Assembly (NCBI RefSeq): GCF_000092285.1
Contig: NC_014100.1
Span: forward strand, 3,844,001-3,908,000
Direction of reading: 5' to 3'
Length of the DNA stretch: 64,000 nucleotides
Origin: Caulobacter segnis ATCC 21756
GTDB lineage: Bacteria > Pseudomonadota > Alphaproteobacteria > Caulobacterales > Caulobacteraceae
The translations under genes were made by a program, and so were the position numbers. Each line of letters starts with the position of its first letter. Position 1 is the first letter of the stretch. Positions 1 through 8,396 of the stretch are shown here, piece after piece. Under the pieces are notes generated by a model. It worked only from the letters and a program-made list of their open reading frames with translations, was not told where the DNA came from and ran no database searches.

Positions 1-354
1 CACCCCGCCTACCGCCCCCGCCAGCAGCAGAACGCCCTCGCCCCAGCGGCGCAGCGAGGCCAGCAAGGCGAAGGCCAGCAGAATGATCAGGCTGAGCACC
101 GCCACGGAGCCGAGCGCCGTGACGTCCACCGCGGCGACATGCAGCCAGTCCGGCCCGACCAAGGTCTGAGGTCGCCCCTCGACCCGCAAGGCGCGCAGCA
201 CGGCCAGGTCCAGAGCATGGGTCTCGCCCTCGGCCACCTCGTCGGCGATGGCCAGGAAGCCCATTCCGCCCAACGCCGCGATCAGCAAGGCCGAGGCCGC
301 GCCGATCTCGCGCCGAGCAACGGCCACAAGTCTTCGAACGTCCAAGTGAAACAC
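1..354 (-). CDS. PAP2-type membrane phosphatase, N-terminal part (cut by window start)
   Basis: An open frame on the minus strand begins near 354 and runs off the window at base 1, giving about 118 residues. I translated it by hand. It contains one hydrophobic segment near the N-terminus (ALLIAALGGMGFLAIADE) and a second one later, linked by a stretch with GPDWLHVAAVDVTALGS. That WL-x-D-x-TALGS pattern is typical of the N-terminal half of PAP2/PgpB-like lipid phosphatases, whose catalytic motifs would lie beyond the window edge. The start is uncertain: GTG at 354 or TTG at 357, both preceded by a GAGG ribosome-binding site. No catalytic residue is visible, so the family call is an inference from the N-terminal signature. 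Confidence 0.5.
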   Translation of the reverse strand, partial: MFHLDVRRLVAVARREIGAASALLIAALGGMGFLAIADEVAEGETHALDLAVLRALRVEGRPQTLVGPDWLHVAAVDVTALGSVAVLSLIILLAFALLASLRRWGEGVLLLAGAVGGV

Positions 355-501
355 CAATGAAAACCTCGCGTCGAGAACCGAAGATATCGGCCTGTATAAC
401 AATATTTCTCTTTTGAAACATGAACTTAAGCCAACCACGCCCGTTCATGCCAGGACCACGTCGAGCCGCATAGGCTCTGATCCTGGACAAAGGAGACCGA
501 C

Positions 502-864
502 ATGAAACGCATTCTTACCGCTTCGGTGGCCGTGCTGATGCTGGCCAGTGGCGCGACCGCCGCTTCGGCCCAGGCCTATCGCCACGACGGTCGTTACGAC
601 AGCCGCGATCGCGCCTATCAGCAGGGCCGCCACGACCAGGCGCGCCAAGAGACCCGCCAGGATCGCCGCGAATACCGTCGCTGGGCCAAGGGCCAGCGCC
701 TGGACACCCGCTACCGCGACCGCGCCTACTATGTCAGCGACTGGCGCCGCCACGGTCTCCGGGCTCCGCCGCGCGGCTATCAGTGGCGCAAGGTCGACAA
801 CCAGTACGTCCTGGCCGCCGTCGCCACCGGCCTGATCGCCTCGGTGATCATCGCCAATCGCTAA
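502..864 (+). CDS. RcnB-like secreted Arg/Tyr-rich protein
   Basis: The 120-residue product has a clear Sec signal peptide (hydrophobic core ending ASGATAASAQA). A very basic, Arg/Asp/Tyr/Gln-rich segment follows (repeated RxYR and DRxxR patterns), then the DWRRHGLRAPPRGYQWRKV motif found in RcnB-family periplasmic proteins, and a short hydrophobic C-terminal segment (AAVATGLIASVIIA). E. coli RcnB modulates nickel/cobalt efflux from the periplasm; most alphaproteobacterial relatives are uncharacterised, so the metal role here is only family-based. The ATG at 502 has an AGGAGAC ribosome-binding site. The gene stands alone, and a weak hairpin follows it. Confidence 0.7.
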   Translation: MKRILTASVAVLMLASGATAASAQAYRHDGRYDSRDRAYQQGRHDQARQETRQDRREYRRWAKGQRLDTRYRDRAYYVSDWRRHGLRAPPRGYQWRKVDNQYVLAAVATGLIASVIIANR

Positions 865-877
865 AAAAGAAGCTGAA

Positions 878-905
878 AGGGCGTCGCCGAGGCGGCGCCC
901 TCTTC
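878..905 (+). terminator. Possible terminator after the RcnB-like gene
   Basis: AGGGCGTCGCC (878-888) can pair with GGCGGCGCCCT (891-901) with one G-T wobble, opening a few bases for the loop. The downstream tract is C/T mixed rather than U-rich, so intrinsic termination is only possible. Confidence 0.35.
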
Positions 906-938
906 CCTCCCCCTGGGTCAAGGCGCTAATCGGAAAGC

Positions 939-1949
939 ATGCCCGAGTTCGCCGAAACCAGCTCCGCCCAAGATCCGCTGATCACCCTGGTCCCTGACAA
1001 GTGGGTGACGCTGCGGGACGCATTCGGCGTCGACAGCGACATGAAGGTTCCGGCCTTCAGCCACCGCGATCCGCACGTGCCGGAGATCGACGGCGCCTAT
1101 CGCTTCGATCCCCAGACGACCAAGGCCATCTGCGCGGGCTTCGCCAAGGACCGCCGCGTCATGGTCCAGGGCTATCACGGCACCGGCAAGTCGACGCACA
1201 TCGAGCAGATCGCCGCGCGCCTGAACTGGCCGCTGGTCCGGGTGAACCTGGACAGCCACGTCTCGCGGATCGACCTCGTCGGCAAGGACGCGATCGTCCT
1301 GAAGGACGGCAAGCAGGTCACCGAATTCCGCGAAGGCATCCTGCCCTGGTCGCTGCAGCGCCCGATCGCCCTGGTGTTCGACGAATACGACGCCGGCCGC
1401 CCGGACGTGATGTTCGTGATCCAGCGCGTGCTGGAGGCCGGCGGCAAGCTGACCCTGCTGGACCAGAACCGCGTCATCCGCGCCAATCCGTATTTCCGCC
1501 TGTTCGCCACGACCAACACCATCGGCCTGGGCGACACCACCGGCCTCTATCACGGCACCCAGCAGATCAACCAAGGCCAGATGGACCGCTGGTCGATCGT
1601 CACGACGCTGAACTACCTTGAGCACGACGTCGAGGCGGCGATCGTGCTGGCCAAGAACCCGTCCTACGACACGACGGAAGGCAAACGCACGATCTCGGCC
1701 ATGGTCCGCGTCGCCGACATGACCCGCAACGCCTTCATGAACGGCGACATCTCGACGGTCATGAGCCCCCGCACCGTGATCACCTGGGCCCAGAACGCCG
1801 AGATCTTCGATCACGACGTGGCCCTGGCCTTCCGCCTGACCTTCCTGAACAAGTGCGACGAGCTCGAGCGCCCCACCGTGGCCGAGTTCTTCCAGCGCGC
1901 GTTCGGGACCGACCTGCCGGAAAGCGCCGCGCGGGTGAAGGTGGCTTAA
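939..1949 (+). CDS. cobS: Cobaltochelatase subunit CobS (AAA+ ATPase)
   Basis: The 336-residue product is a MoxR-like AAA+ ATPase with Walker A (GYHGTGKST), Walker B ([12 protein letters not shown]) and sensor region ([11 protein letters not shown]), and it is full length for CobS. In aerobic cobalamin synthesis CobS and CobT form the ATP-dependent chelatase complex that, with CobN, inserts cobalt into hydrogenobyrinate diamide in the cytoplasm. No cobT follows: the next gene is a DUF2188 protein on the same strand about 90 bp away, with its own stress promoter. The ATG at 939 is chosen because the CobS N-terminus begins just after it; no strong Shine-Dalgarno is visible. CobS is readily confused with other MoxR ATPases, but the family sequence match is strong. 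Confidence 0.87.
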   Translation: MPEFAETSSAQDPLITLVPDKWVTLRDAFGVDSDMKVPAFSHRDPHVPEIDGAYRFDPQTTKAICAGFAKDRRVMVQGYHGTGKSTHIEQIAARLNWPLVRVNLDSHVSRIDLVGKDAIVLKDGKQVTEFREGILPWSLQRPIALVFDEYDAGRPDVMFVIQRVLEAGGKLTLLDQNRVIRANPYFRLFATTNTIGLGDTTGLYHGTQQINQGQMDRWSIVTTLNYLEHDVEAAIVLAKNPSYDTTEGKRTISAMVRVADMTRNAFMNGDISTVMSPRTVITWAQNAEIFDHDVALAFRLTFLNKCDELERPTVAEFFQRAFGTDLPESAARVKVA

Positions 1950-1982
1950 GGGCTAGTCGTTTTCCGACAAGACAGCGTCATC

Positions 1983-2008
1983 GGAACCGCCTTAACTGGC
2001 GGACCGTT
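1983..2008 (+). promoter_or_regulatory. Sigma-T (EcfG) stress promoter
   Basis: GGAAC (1983-1987), a 17-bp spacer and CGTT (2005-2008) match the alphaproteobacterial general-stress sigma consensus GGAAC-N16/17-CGTT. The start codon of the DUF2188 gene lies 28 bp downstream, a suitable distance for a short leader. Confidence 0.7.
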
Positions 2009-2036
2009 CGACGTCCGAGCTTTACGGAGATGCGCC

Positions 2037-2282
2037 ATGACCGAAGTCACCTACACCATCGTCGAACATGACGGCGGCTGGGCCTACAAGGTGGGCGACA
2101 CCTTCTCCGAGACCTTCCCCAGCCACGACGCTGCGCTGAAGGCCGCCCAGCGCGCGGCCGGCGAGCAGCGCCTGCCCGGCGAGACCGAAGGCATCGTCTA
2201 CGAAGACAAGCAGGCGGTCTGGCATCAGGAGCTCTCGTCCGGCGACGACCGCCCGACGACCCGCGTCGAGGACGCGAACTAG
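2037..2282 (+). CDS. DUF2188 domain protein, probable general-stress gene
   Basis: This 81-residue acidic protein matches the DUF2188 pattern: a short beta-strand start (VTYTIVEHDGGWAYKVGD), an FPSHDAALKAAQRAA helix and a terminal strand (GIVYEDKQAVWHQE). The molecular function of DUF2188 is unknown; members are small and often stress-associated. It has no signal peptide or membrane segment and is presumably cytosolic. The ATG at 2037 follows a TTTACGGAGAT ribosome-binding site. The sigma-T promoter immediately upstream makes it a likely member of the general stress regulon rather than part of a cobalamin operon with cobS. Confidence 0.7.
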   Translation: MTEVTYTIVEHDGGWAYKVGDTFSETFPSHDAALKAAQRAAGEQRLPGETEGIVYEDKQAVWHQELSSGDDRPTTRVEDAN

Positions 2283-2450
2283 CCGTCGCACGCCGGCGAA
2301 ACGCACGTTTTTTCGGCGCCGACGCGGGGCGTGTGGCGAGCGCGCCACGCGGCCCCGCTTTCACGTCCTTCCCCGGGAACGGTGATCCACGGCCAGGCTT
2401 TGTAGAAGCGTGGGTCGAACCGATCGACCGTTTCTAGGAGTCCTCATTCC

Positions 2451-2756
2451 ATGGCCGGCAAGTCGCTGAAAATCGTGCCGCCGATCTCGGGCGTGGCCGA
2501 AATCTACGACCTCGGGCGTGGTCCCGAGACAAACGCTCAGCGCGTCAAACGCCTCCAGGCCGAAGCCCGCATGCTGGCCCGCGAGGAGGTCGAGCGCCTC
2601 GAGCGCGATCTGCGCCGCCTGGCCCAGCAGGCCAACGCTATCGCCGACGGCGGCGAAGCCTATCCGGCGGGCATTCGCGAACTCACGAGCCGCATCTCGG
2701 TCGAGACCGCCCAGCGCGCGGAGATCCTCCAGGCGCTGCTGCAGCGACTGGCCTGA
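2451..2756 (+). CDS. Conserved hypothetical protein, helical
   Basis: The 101-residue protein has a short disordered start and then an uninterrupted charged heptad-like helix (RVKRLQAEARMLAREEVERLERDL onward), suggesting a coiled coil or helical bundle. I do not recognise a named domain. It has no signal peptide and no membrane segment. ATG 2451 is preceded by TAGGAGT. A GGAAC (2376-2380) followed 17 bp later by CTTT resembles a sigma-T promoter but misses the -10 consensus by one base. It converges with the SOS-box gene on the opposite strand, leaving only 5 bp between stop codons. Confidence 0.6.
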   Translation: MAGKSLKIVPPISGVAEIYDLGRGPETNAQRVKRLQAEARMLAREEVERLERDLRRLAQQANAIADGGEAYPAGIRELTSRISVETAQRAEILQALLQRLA

Positions 2757-2761
2757 GCGGC

Positions 2762-3004
2762 CTAGACCGCGTTCGCCATCCGACGAAGACGGCGGGCCAG
2801 GTCCTCAGGGCGATCGGCGATCTGGTCGAACAGAGCCTGGACCTCGGCCTCGCCGAAACCCGCCGCTCGCAGCGTGCGCCAAGCGCCGGCCAGCACCGCC
2901 TCGGCGATGTCCAGGCGATCCTCGGTCAGGCGCAGGCCCGAGCCGAACGGCGTTTGCGCCAGGGCGCCGGGCGAGAGGGACGACGGAGCGAGCGGCGACA
3001 TCAA
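2762..3004 (-). CDS. Small hypothetical protein behind an SOS box
   Basis: The 80-residue product starts at an ATG (3004) with an AGGAG site. It has a disordered proline/serine N-terminus and then a predicted helical region, including a helix-turn-like stretch (FGEAEVQALFDQIADRPEDLARRL) rich in Ala, Leu, Arg and Glu. No domain is recognised; the helical C-half could bind protein or nucleic acid. A LexA-type GTTC-N7-GTTC element sits 26-40 bp upstream of the start, where it would overlap the promoter, so DNA-damage induction is likely. ATG 3001 is an alternative start one codon in. Confidence 0.6.
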   Translation of the reverse strand: MMSPLAPSSLSPGALAQTPFGSGLRLTEDRLDIAEAVLAGAWRTLRAAGFGEAEVQALFDQIADRPEDLARRLRRMANAV

Positions 3005-3029
3005 GGCTCTCCTGCGGCTGGGGAGTAAT

Positions 3030-3044
3030 GTTCCTTTTTTGTTC
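3030..3044 (-). promoter_or_regulatory. LexA (SOS) box
   Basis: GTTC (3030-3033), seven bases (CTTTTTT) and GTTC (3041-3044) form the direct repeat that is the LexA recognition sequence of Caulobacter and other alphaproteobacteria. It lies in a locally AT-rich stretch upstream of the minus-strand gene ending at 2762. Confidence 0.65.
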
Positions 3045-3087
3045 TTATTTGATCGCCGAGTCGAGTCCCGCAGCGCTTAAGCGCGAC

Positions 3088-3120
3088 AAAAAGCCCCAGG
3101 TCCCGAAAGACCTGGGGCTT
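3088..3120 (-). terminator. Rho-independent terminator for the 3168-3560 gene
   Basis: A perfect 12-bp stem (AAGCCCCAGGTC at 3091-3102 with GACCTGGGGCTT at 3109-3120) has a 6-nt loop. Read on the minus strand it is followed by a run of five U residues. It lies about 50 bp past the stop codon of the minus-strand gene. Confidence 0.85.
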
Positions 3121-3167
3121 GAAGGCGGATCGCCGGCTCACAACGGCGACCCGATCGTCCGCGTGTC

Positions 3168-3560
3168 TTAGCGGCACACGGTGCGTTCGAAGTAGCGTCC
3201 GCTCCACCGATCGTACTCACGCGTGGTCCAGCATTCCCGGTCGCCGTAGTAGGGACGCGGGGCGTAACCATAGCCGTAACCATAGTGGCGCGGAGGCGGC
3301 GGCGGAGGCGGCGCGTAGGCGCGACGGCCGTAGTAGCGATCGTCGTAACGATCGCCCCGATCGTTGTCAGACAAGGCCGCGCCGACCGCCAGGCCCAGCA
3401 CGCCGGCCGCGATCGCGGCCACGGCGACGTCGTCGCCCTTATCCCGATGACGATGATAATAGCGCGGATCGGCCGAGGCCGTGGTGGCCGCGGCGACCAG
3501 CGAAAGGGCCGCGACGCCGGCGCCGACCCGACCCAGGGTGTTGACGAATTTGCGGACCAT
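3168..3560 (-). CDS. Secreted Gly/Tyr/Pro-rich envelope protein
   Basis: I start this gene at ATG 3560 (MVRKFVNTL) because an AGGGAGG ribosome-binding site sits just upstream; an open frame extends 43 codons further but has no such support. The 130-residue product has a Sec signal peptide ending near TTASADP, a hydrophobic small-residue segment (VAAIAAGVLGLAVGAAL) resembling a glycine zipper, a low-complexity Tyr/Arg/Pro/Gly region with a run of seven prolines, and a C-terminal ECWTTREYDRWSGRYFERTVC block with two cysteines that could form a disulfide. This architecture is common in small alphaproteobacterial envelope proteins of unknown function. A strong terminator follows. Confidence 0.7.
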   Translation of the reverse strand: MVRKFVNTLGRVGAGVAALSLVAAATTASADPRYYHRHRDKGDDVAVAAIAAGVLGLAVGAALSDNDRGDRYDDRYYGRRAYAPPPPPPPRHYGYGYGYAPRPYYGDRECWTTREYDRWSGRYFERTVCR

Positions 3561-3739
3561 GACGGCCTCCCTGACCTCTCTCGCTTCCCGGCGCGGCGCG
3601 CCGCTCAGAAGCGTCACGAGGACGATCGACCTTCTCGCCTGAACGGCGCCTGAACGAATTTGTCGGGTTCCTGGAACCGGTTTGTTCATCTTTTTCCGCG
3701 AGCGTGGTCAGACGAAATTCGCGCTCCCCGGAGACCGCC

Positions 3740-4213
3740 ATGACCACGACCGTGTCTTACGCCCAAGGCCAGGCCCTGCAGGTCCTGTCTTTCGAAGTCG
3801 GCGCCCAGACCTATTGCGTGCCCGTCAGCGCCGTCCGTGAAATCCGCGGCGTGACCCCGCCGACCCCGCTGCCCGACGCGCCGCCTTTCGTGCGCGGCGT
3901 CATCAACCTGCGCGGCCAGGTCATGCCCGTCATTGACCTGTCGCAACGTCTGGGCAAAGGCGCCGCGCAAGACGGTCCCCGTCAGGTGATCATCGTCGTC
4001 GAGAACCAGACCGACGTCGCCGGCCTGCTGGTCGACGCCGTCTGCGACAGCTTCACCGTCGAGGCCGACGCGATCAACCCGCCGCCGTCGCTGGGCGACG
4101 TCGAGGAATCGCCGCTGGTCTCGGCCGTGATCACCACGGGCGAAGGCGACATGACGGTCCTGCTGGCCGTCAGCCGCATCCTGCCCGAGCGCCCGATCGC
4201 CCTGGCGGCCTAA
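3740..4213 (+). CDS. cheW: Chemotaxis coupling protein CheW
   Basis: The 157-residue product is a single CheW domain: LSFEVGAQTYCVPVSAVREI at the N-terminus, RGVINLRGQVMPVIDL in the middle and a final strand. CheW links chemoreceptors to the CheA kinase in the cytosolic receptor array. It stands alone here, away from any che operon, so it may serve a particular receptor; a soluble receptor-like protein is encoded at 56590-58281 but is not adjacent. I use ATG 3740, which has GGAGACC upstream, rather than the upstream ATG 12 codons earlier. Confidence 0.88.
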   Translation: MTTTVSYAQGQALQVLSFEVGAQTYCVPVSAVREIRGVTPPTPLPDAPPFVRGVINLRGQVMPVIDLSQRLGKGAAQDGPRQVIIVVENQTDVAGLLVDAVCDSFTVEADAINPPPSLGDVEESPLVSAVITTGEGDMTVLLAVSRILPERPIALAA

Positions 4214-4299
4214 GCAAGCCGCGCGAGCCGCCCCCGGCTTGCCACCTCCCGTCGCATCGAACATGTTGCCGCCCCCGGGCGCGACGAGGTTTGCTGCGT

Positions 4300-4836
4300 A
4301 TGAACGATGTGAGGGTTGAACGCGAACCCGGCGAAACCGCTGAGTTGTGGCGGCTATGGAGCGCGCTGCACCGCCTGTTTCCGACCTGGGCCCTGATCCC
4401 CGAAAGCTTCGTCACGCCCGGCGCCTGGGGCTATGTGGGCCTGGACTTCATCAGCGGCTTTCGGCGCAATCCCTCGACCCTGAAGGCCTTCGCGCTGTTC
4501 GACGGCGTCAGCGACGCGTTGTTCGACGGCGTAACGGCGATGGCGGCCCTGAACGCGCGTCGACAGGATCAGCTGCTGCGGGTGGTCATCGTGGGCTATC
4601 TGACCGTCCCGCTGTCGGTTCTCGCCCTAGCGGCGGAACTGGCCGGCGCCAGCCTCTTGACCTTCGTGAAGGCGCACCAGAGCATCACGCTGTGGATCGC
4701 CCTCACCCTGACGCTCGCCCCCCTGGGCTACATGATGAGCACCTGGCGGTCCAAGCAGCTGATCGGCGTGCTCGACCTGATCCGCATCGAGCGCCAGCAG
4801 CAGCCCTACACCGCGCTGGAACTGCGGGAAGATTAA
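4300..4836 (+). CDS. Hypothetical inner-membrane protein
   Basis: The 178-residue product has a charged N-terminal half with no recognised domain. Two hydrophobic helices follow (VVIVGYLTVPLSVLALAAELAGA and ITLWIALTLTLAPLGYMM) and a short basic cytosolic tail ends in ALELRED. ATG 4300 follows a GAGG motif; the in-frame TTG at 4291 is too close to that motif. There are no operon partners, as flanking genes have separate leaders. Function is unknown. Confidence 0.6.
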   Translation: MNDVRVEREPGETAELWRLWSALHRLFPTWALIPESFVTPGAWGYVGLDFISGFRRNPSTLKAFALFDGVSDALFDGVTAMAALNARRQDQLLRVVIVGYLTVPLSVLALAAELAGASLLTFVKAHQSITLWIALTLTLAPLGYMMSTWRSKQLIGVLDLIRIERQQQPYTALELRED

Positions 4837-4927
4837 GGGCCGCCCGCGCCAAACATTTGTTCGAATAGCCCCTTCCACTCGCCCCGAGCGGGACGCTAGT
4901 CTCCTGGCAAACAAGAGGGAGACGAGC

Positions 4928-6028
4928 ATGAAGGCCGCTGTTCTGCGCGAGGTGGGCAAGCCCCTCGAGATCGAGACCGTGGCCATCGGCAAGCCCGGCC
5001 CGCGCGAAGTGCTGATCCGCACCAAGGCCGCGGGCGTCTGCCACTCCGACCTGCACTTCATTGAGGGCTCCTATCCTCACCCCCTGCCCGCCGTGCTGGG
5101 CCACGAGAGCGCCGGGATCGTCGAGGCGGTCGGCTCGGAGGTGCGGACGGTCAAGGTCGGCGACCACGTCATCACCTGCCTCAATCCCTATTGCGGCCAC
5201 TGCGAGGTTTGCCTGACCGGGCACATGAACCTCTGCATTAGCCCCGAGACGCGTCGGGGCAAAACCGAGGAGCCTCGCCTCTTCAAGGAAGATCTCGGCG
5301 GCGAGCGCGGCCCGATGGCCCAGTTCCTGAACCTGTCGTCCTTCGCCGAGATGATGCTGGTCCACGAGCACGCCTGCGTGGCGGTGCGCAAGGACATGCC
5401 GTTCGACCGCGCCGCCCTGATCGGCTGCGCGGTGACGACGGGGGTCGGGGCGGTGATTCAGACCTCCAGCGTCCGCGCGGGCGAGACCGTGGCGGTGATC
5501 GGCTGCGGCGGCGTCGGCCTGGCCACGATCAACGGCGCGGCGATCGCCGGGGCCGGCCGGATCATCGCCATCGACCGCGTCCCCGCCAAGCTGGAGCTGG
5601 CCAAGACGTTCGGCGCGACGGACGTGATCGACGGCTCGCAGGTCGACGACATCGCCAAGGCGGTGATCGAGCTGACCGGCGGCGGCGTGCAGCACAGCTT
5701 CGAGGCCATCGGCCTGAAGGCCACCGCCGAGGCCTCGTTCAAGATGCTAAGGCGCGGCGGCACGGCCAACATCATCGGCATGATCCCGGTCGGCACCAAG
5801 ATCGAGCTGCACGGCCCCGACTTCCTGGGCGAGCGCCGGATCCAGGGCAGCTACATGGGCTCCAACCGCTTTCCGGTCGACATGCCGCGTCTGGTGGACT
5901 TCTACATGTCGGGCAAGCTGAAGCTGGACGCGCTGATCTCGCGCCGGATCAAGCTGGAGGACGTGAACTCGGCCTTCGACGAGCTGAAACGCGGCGAGTT
6001 GGCGCGATCGGTGATCGTGTTCGATTGA
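4928..6028 (+). CDS. Zinc-dependent alcohol dehydrogenase (MDR superfamily)
   Basis: The 366-residue protein is a medium-chain dehydrogenase/reductase. Catalytic-zinc ligands are visible at Cys38 (GVCHSDLH) and in GHESAG, and the structural zinc is held by four cysteines in NPYCGHCEVCLTGHMNLC. The nucleotide-binding motif is VIGCGGVGLATINGAAIAGA and the C-terminal domain is complete. It resembles class III-like alcohol dehydrogenases that oxidise primary alcohols or S-(hydroxymethyl)thiol adducts with NAD, but the substrate cannot be read from sequence. It is cytosolic and monocistronic, with a GAGGGAGACGAGC ribosome-binding region. A palindromic repeat follows the stop. Confidence 0.85.
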   Translation: MKAAVLREVGKPLEIETVAIGKPGPREVLIRTKAAGVCHSDLHFIEGSYPHPLPAVLGHESAGIVEAVGSEVRTVKVGDHVITCLNPYCGHCEVCLTGHMNLCISPETRRGKTEEPRLFKEDLGGERGPMAQFLNLSSFAEMMLVHEHACVAVRKDMPFDRAALIGCAVTTGVGAVIQTSSVRAGETVAVIGCGGVGLATINGAAIAGAGRIIAIDRVPAKLELAKTFGATDVIDGSQVDDIAKAVIELTGGGVQHSFEAIGLKATAEASFKMLRRGGTANIIGMIPVGTKIELHGPDFLGERRIQGSYMGSNRFPVDMPRLVDFYMSGKLKLDALISRRIKLEDVNSAFDELKRGELARSVIVFD

Positions 6029-6034
6029 GTTTTC

Positions 6035-6171
6035 AGCGCCCCCTCCGTCACGTCGCCTATCGGCGCCGCGCCACCTCCCCCGCAAGCGGGGCAGGAGGGA
6101 GACACTTCTCCTCACCCGTGAAACGGGGGAGGTGGATCGCTGCGGATACGCAGCGAGACGGAGGGGGCGCT
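6035..6171. repeat. Dispersed intergenic palindromic repeat, copy R1
   Basis: This is an imperfect composite palindrome. It begins AGCGCCCCCTCCGTC and ends with the reverse complement GACGGAGGGGGCGCT, and encloses a second inverted pair around CCACCTCCCCCGC and GGGGGAGGTGG. Related copies are near 28.9, 34.5, 38.1, 40.7, 46.1 and 54.7 kb. All are intergenic. Confidence 0.8.
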
Positions 6172-6264
6172 AAGTCCCAAGGCAAACATCTGGTCTAGTC
6201 CAGTTGTCACAGGACTGACGAATAAGCCGTGCTATTTCCGGCGGCAGTTCATCGGAGTTCCGCC

Positions 6265-8327
6265 ATGTCCCAGATCGATCGTCGCGGCTTGCTCGCCGCC
6301 ATCGGCGCCCTGAGCCTGCCGCCCGCGCTGGCGCGCGCGGCCGCCATCGACGCCGACGTCCGCAGCGGCGCGATCCAGGACGTCGAGCATGTGGTGATCC
6401 TGATGCAGGAGAACCGGGGCTTCGATCACTATTTCGGGACCCTGAACGGCGTGCGCGGCTTTGGCGACCGCTTCCCCGCGCCCGTCCGCGACGCCGCGGG
6501 CCGCAAGGACGCCTCGGTGTTCGTCCAGGCCCACGGCAAGGACAAGCTGCTCGCGCCGTTCGCGCTGAACAGCGCCGAGACCTTCGCCCACATGCGGGTC
6601 GAGGGCACGCCGCACAGCTGGACCGACGCCCAGGACGCCTGGGACCAGGGCCGCATGGACCGCTGGCCCGACGCCAAGCACCCCTGGTCGATGGGCTATT
6701 TCCAGCGCGCCGACATCCCGTTCCAGTACGCCCTGGCCGACGCCTTCACCCTCTGCGACGCCTATCACTGCGCCACCCAGACGGGGACCAACACCAACCG
6801 CCTGTTCCTGTGGACCGGCACCAACGACCCCGCGGGCAAGGCCGGCGGTCCGTCGATCTCGAACAGCCACGACAACTTCGCCGAAAAGGGCGGCTCCAAG
6901 GAGTCGTACAGCTGGACCACCTATCCCGAGCGGCTGCTGAAAGCCGGCGTCTCCTGGCGCATCTACCAGGACATGGCCGACAACTTCACCGACAACCCCC
7001 GCTGGCGGGCTTCAAGGCCTATCGCGACGCCTACAAGGACGCGCCGGGGTCTGATCCGCGCCTCAAGCAGTTGGGGCTGTCGACCTGGCACCTGGACAAG
7101 CTGCGCGAGGACGTTCTGGCCGGCCGCCTGCCGCAGGTCTCGTGGATCATCGCGCCGGCCGCCGATTCCGAGCATCCCAACCCCTCCAGCCCCGCCCAGG
7201 GCGCGGACTACACCGCCCGGGTGCTCGACGCCCTGACCGCCGATCCCAAGGTCTGGGCGCGGACGGTGTTCCTGGTGATGTTCGACGAGAACGACGGCTT
7301 CTACGATCACATGCCCCCGCCCTCGCCCGCCTCGCTCGGCGCGGACGGCAAGCCGCTGGGCGGCTCGACGGTCGACGAGACCGGCATGCGCCACCACGTG
7401 CGCAACCCGACCGAAGCCAAGTCCGAGCGCGACGACCTGATGGGGCGGCCCTATGGCCTGGGCCCGCGCGTGCCGCTCTACGTGATCTCGCCCTGGAGCC
7501 GCGGCGGCTGGGTCAACAGCCAGGTCTTCGACCACACCTCGGTGATCCGCTTCCTGGAGGCGCGTTTTGGCGTGATGGAGCCGAACATCGCCCCCTGGCG
7601 GCGCGCGGTCTGCGGCGACCTGACCACCTGCTTCGACTTCAAGACGCCGAACGCCAAGCCCTTCGCGCCCCTGCCGCCGACCGCCGAGGCCGCCAAGCGC
7701 GCTAACGCCCTGGGTCGCACCAAGCCGCCGACGCCGACGAGCGTGGTCGCGCCCGTTCAGGCCAAGGGAACGCGGCCCTCGCGCGCCCTGCCCTACGCCC
7801 TGAGCGTCGACGCCCAGGTCCGCGACGGCGCGGCGCGGCTGACGCTGGCCAACCTGGGCGCGGCCGCGGCCGTGCTGCACGTCTATGACCGCCTGCGGCT
7901 GGAGACGGTTCCGCGCCGCTACACCCTGGCGCCCGGGACGCGTCTGGAGGACGTCTGGCCGGCCGGCCCCTATGATCTGTGGGTGCTGGGCCCGAACGGC
8001 TTCCACCGCCGCTTCGCGGGCAATGACGAGGGCGTCGAGATCAGCGCCCGCGCCGAGGGCGACACGCTGCTCGTCAGCGCCGTCAACACCAGCCAGGCGC
8101 CCCGCGCCCTGTCGGTCGAGGTCCTGGACGGCGAAAGCCTGAACGTGACCCTGGCGCCGGGCGAGACCCGCTCCAAGGCCTTCCCGACCCGTCAGGGCTG
8201 GTACGACCTCACCGCCCGCCTCGACGGCGCCCCGGGCTGGCGGCGCCGGGTCTCGGGCCGGATCGAGACCGGCAAGGACTCGATCAGTGACCCTTGGATG
8301 GGCGGTCCGGCGCTGCTGACGGTCTAA
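6265..8327 (+). pseudogene. Secreted phosphocholine-type phospholipase C (frameshifted as given)
   Basis: The reading frame starts at ATG 6265 with a CGGAG site and a twin-arginine signal (DRRGLLAAIGALSLPPALARA). It has the phosphoesterase motif ENRGFDHYFGTLNGVRGF, then a metal-site segment (FDENDGFYDHMPPPSPAS) and a C-terminal beta-sandwich region typical of bacterial phospholipase C / AcpA enzymes. At about 6996-7000, in a run of five C, the frame shifts: the upstream frame is read up to NFTDNP and the downstream frame resumes at LAGFKAYRDA. One missing C, or two extra, restores a product of about 687 residues, the family's normal size. No other defect is visible, so sequence error is more likely than decay. 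It would be periplasmic or secreted via Tat and may release phosphate from lipids. Confidence 0.78.
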
Positions 8328-8396
8328 GGCGTCACAGCGCTTCGCTTCCCGTTGGATGACGGTCTAGGGTGGCGGCGTTTCCAAGGATTCGCCGCC

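Noticed and set aside
2376..2401. Sigma-T promoter before the 2451 gene
   Set aside because: GGAAC is present, but the -10 element reads CTTT rather than CGTT, so it was not listed as a feature.
3665..3678. Short palindrome around GGTTCC/GGAACC upstream of cheW
   Set aside because: It has no GTTC-N7-GTTC spacing and no CGTT at the right distance from GGAAC, so neither an SOS nor a sigma-T assignment holds.
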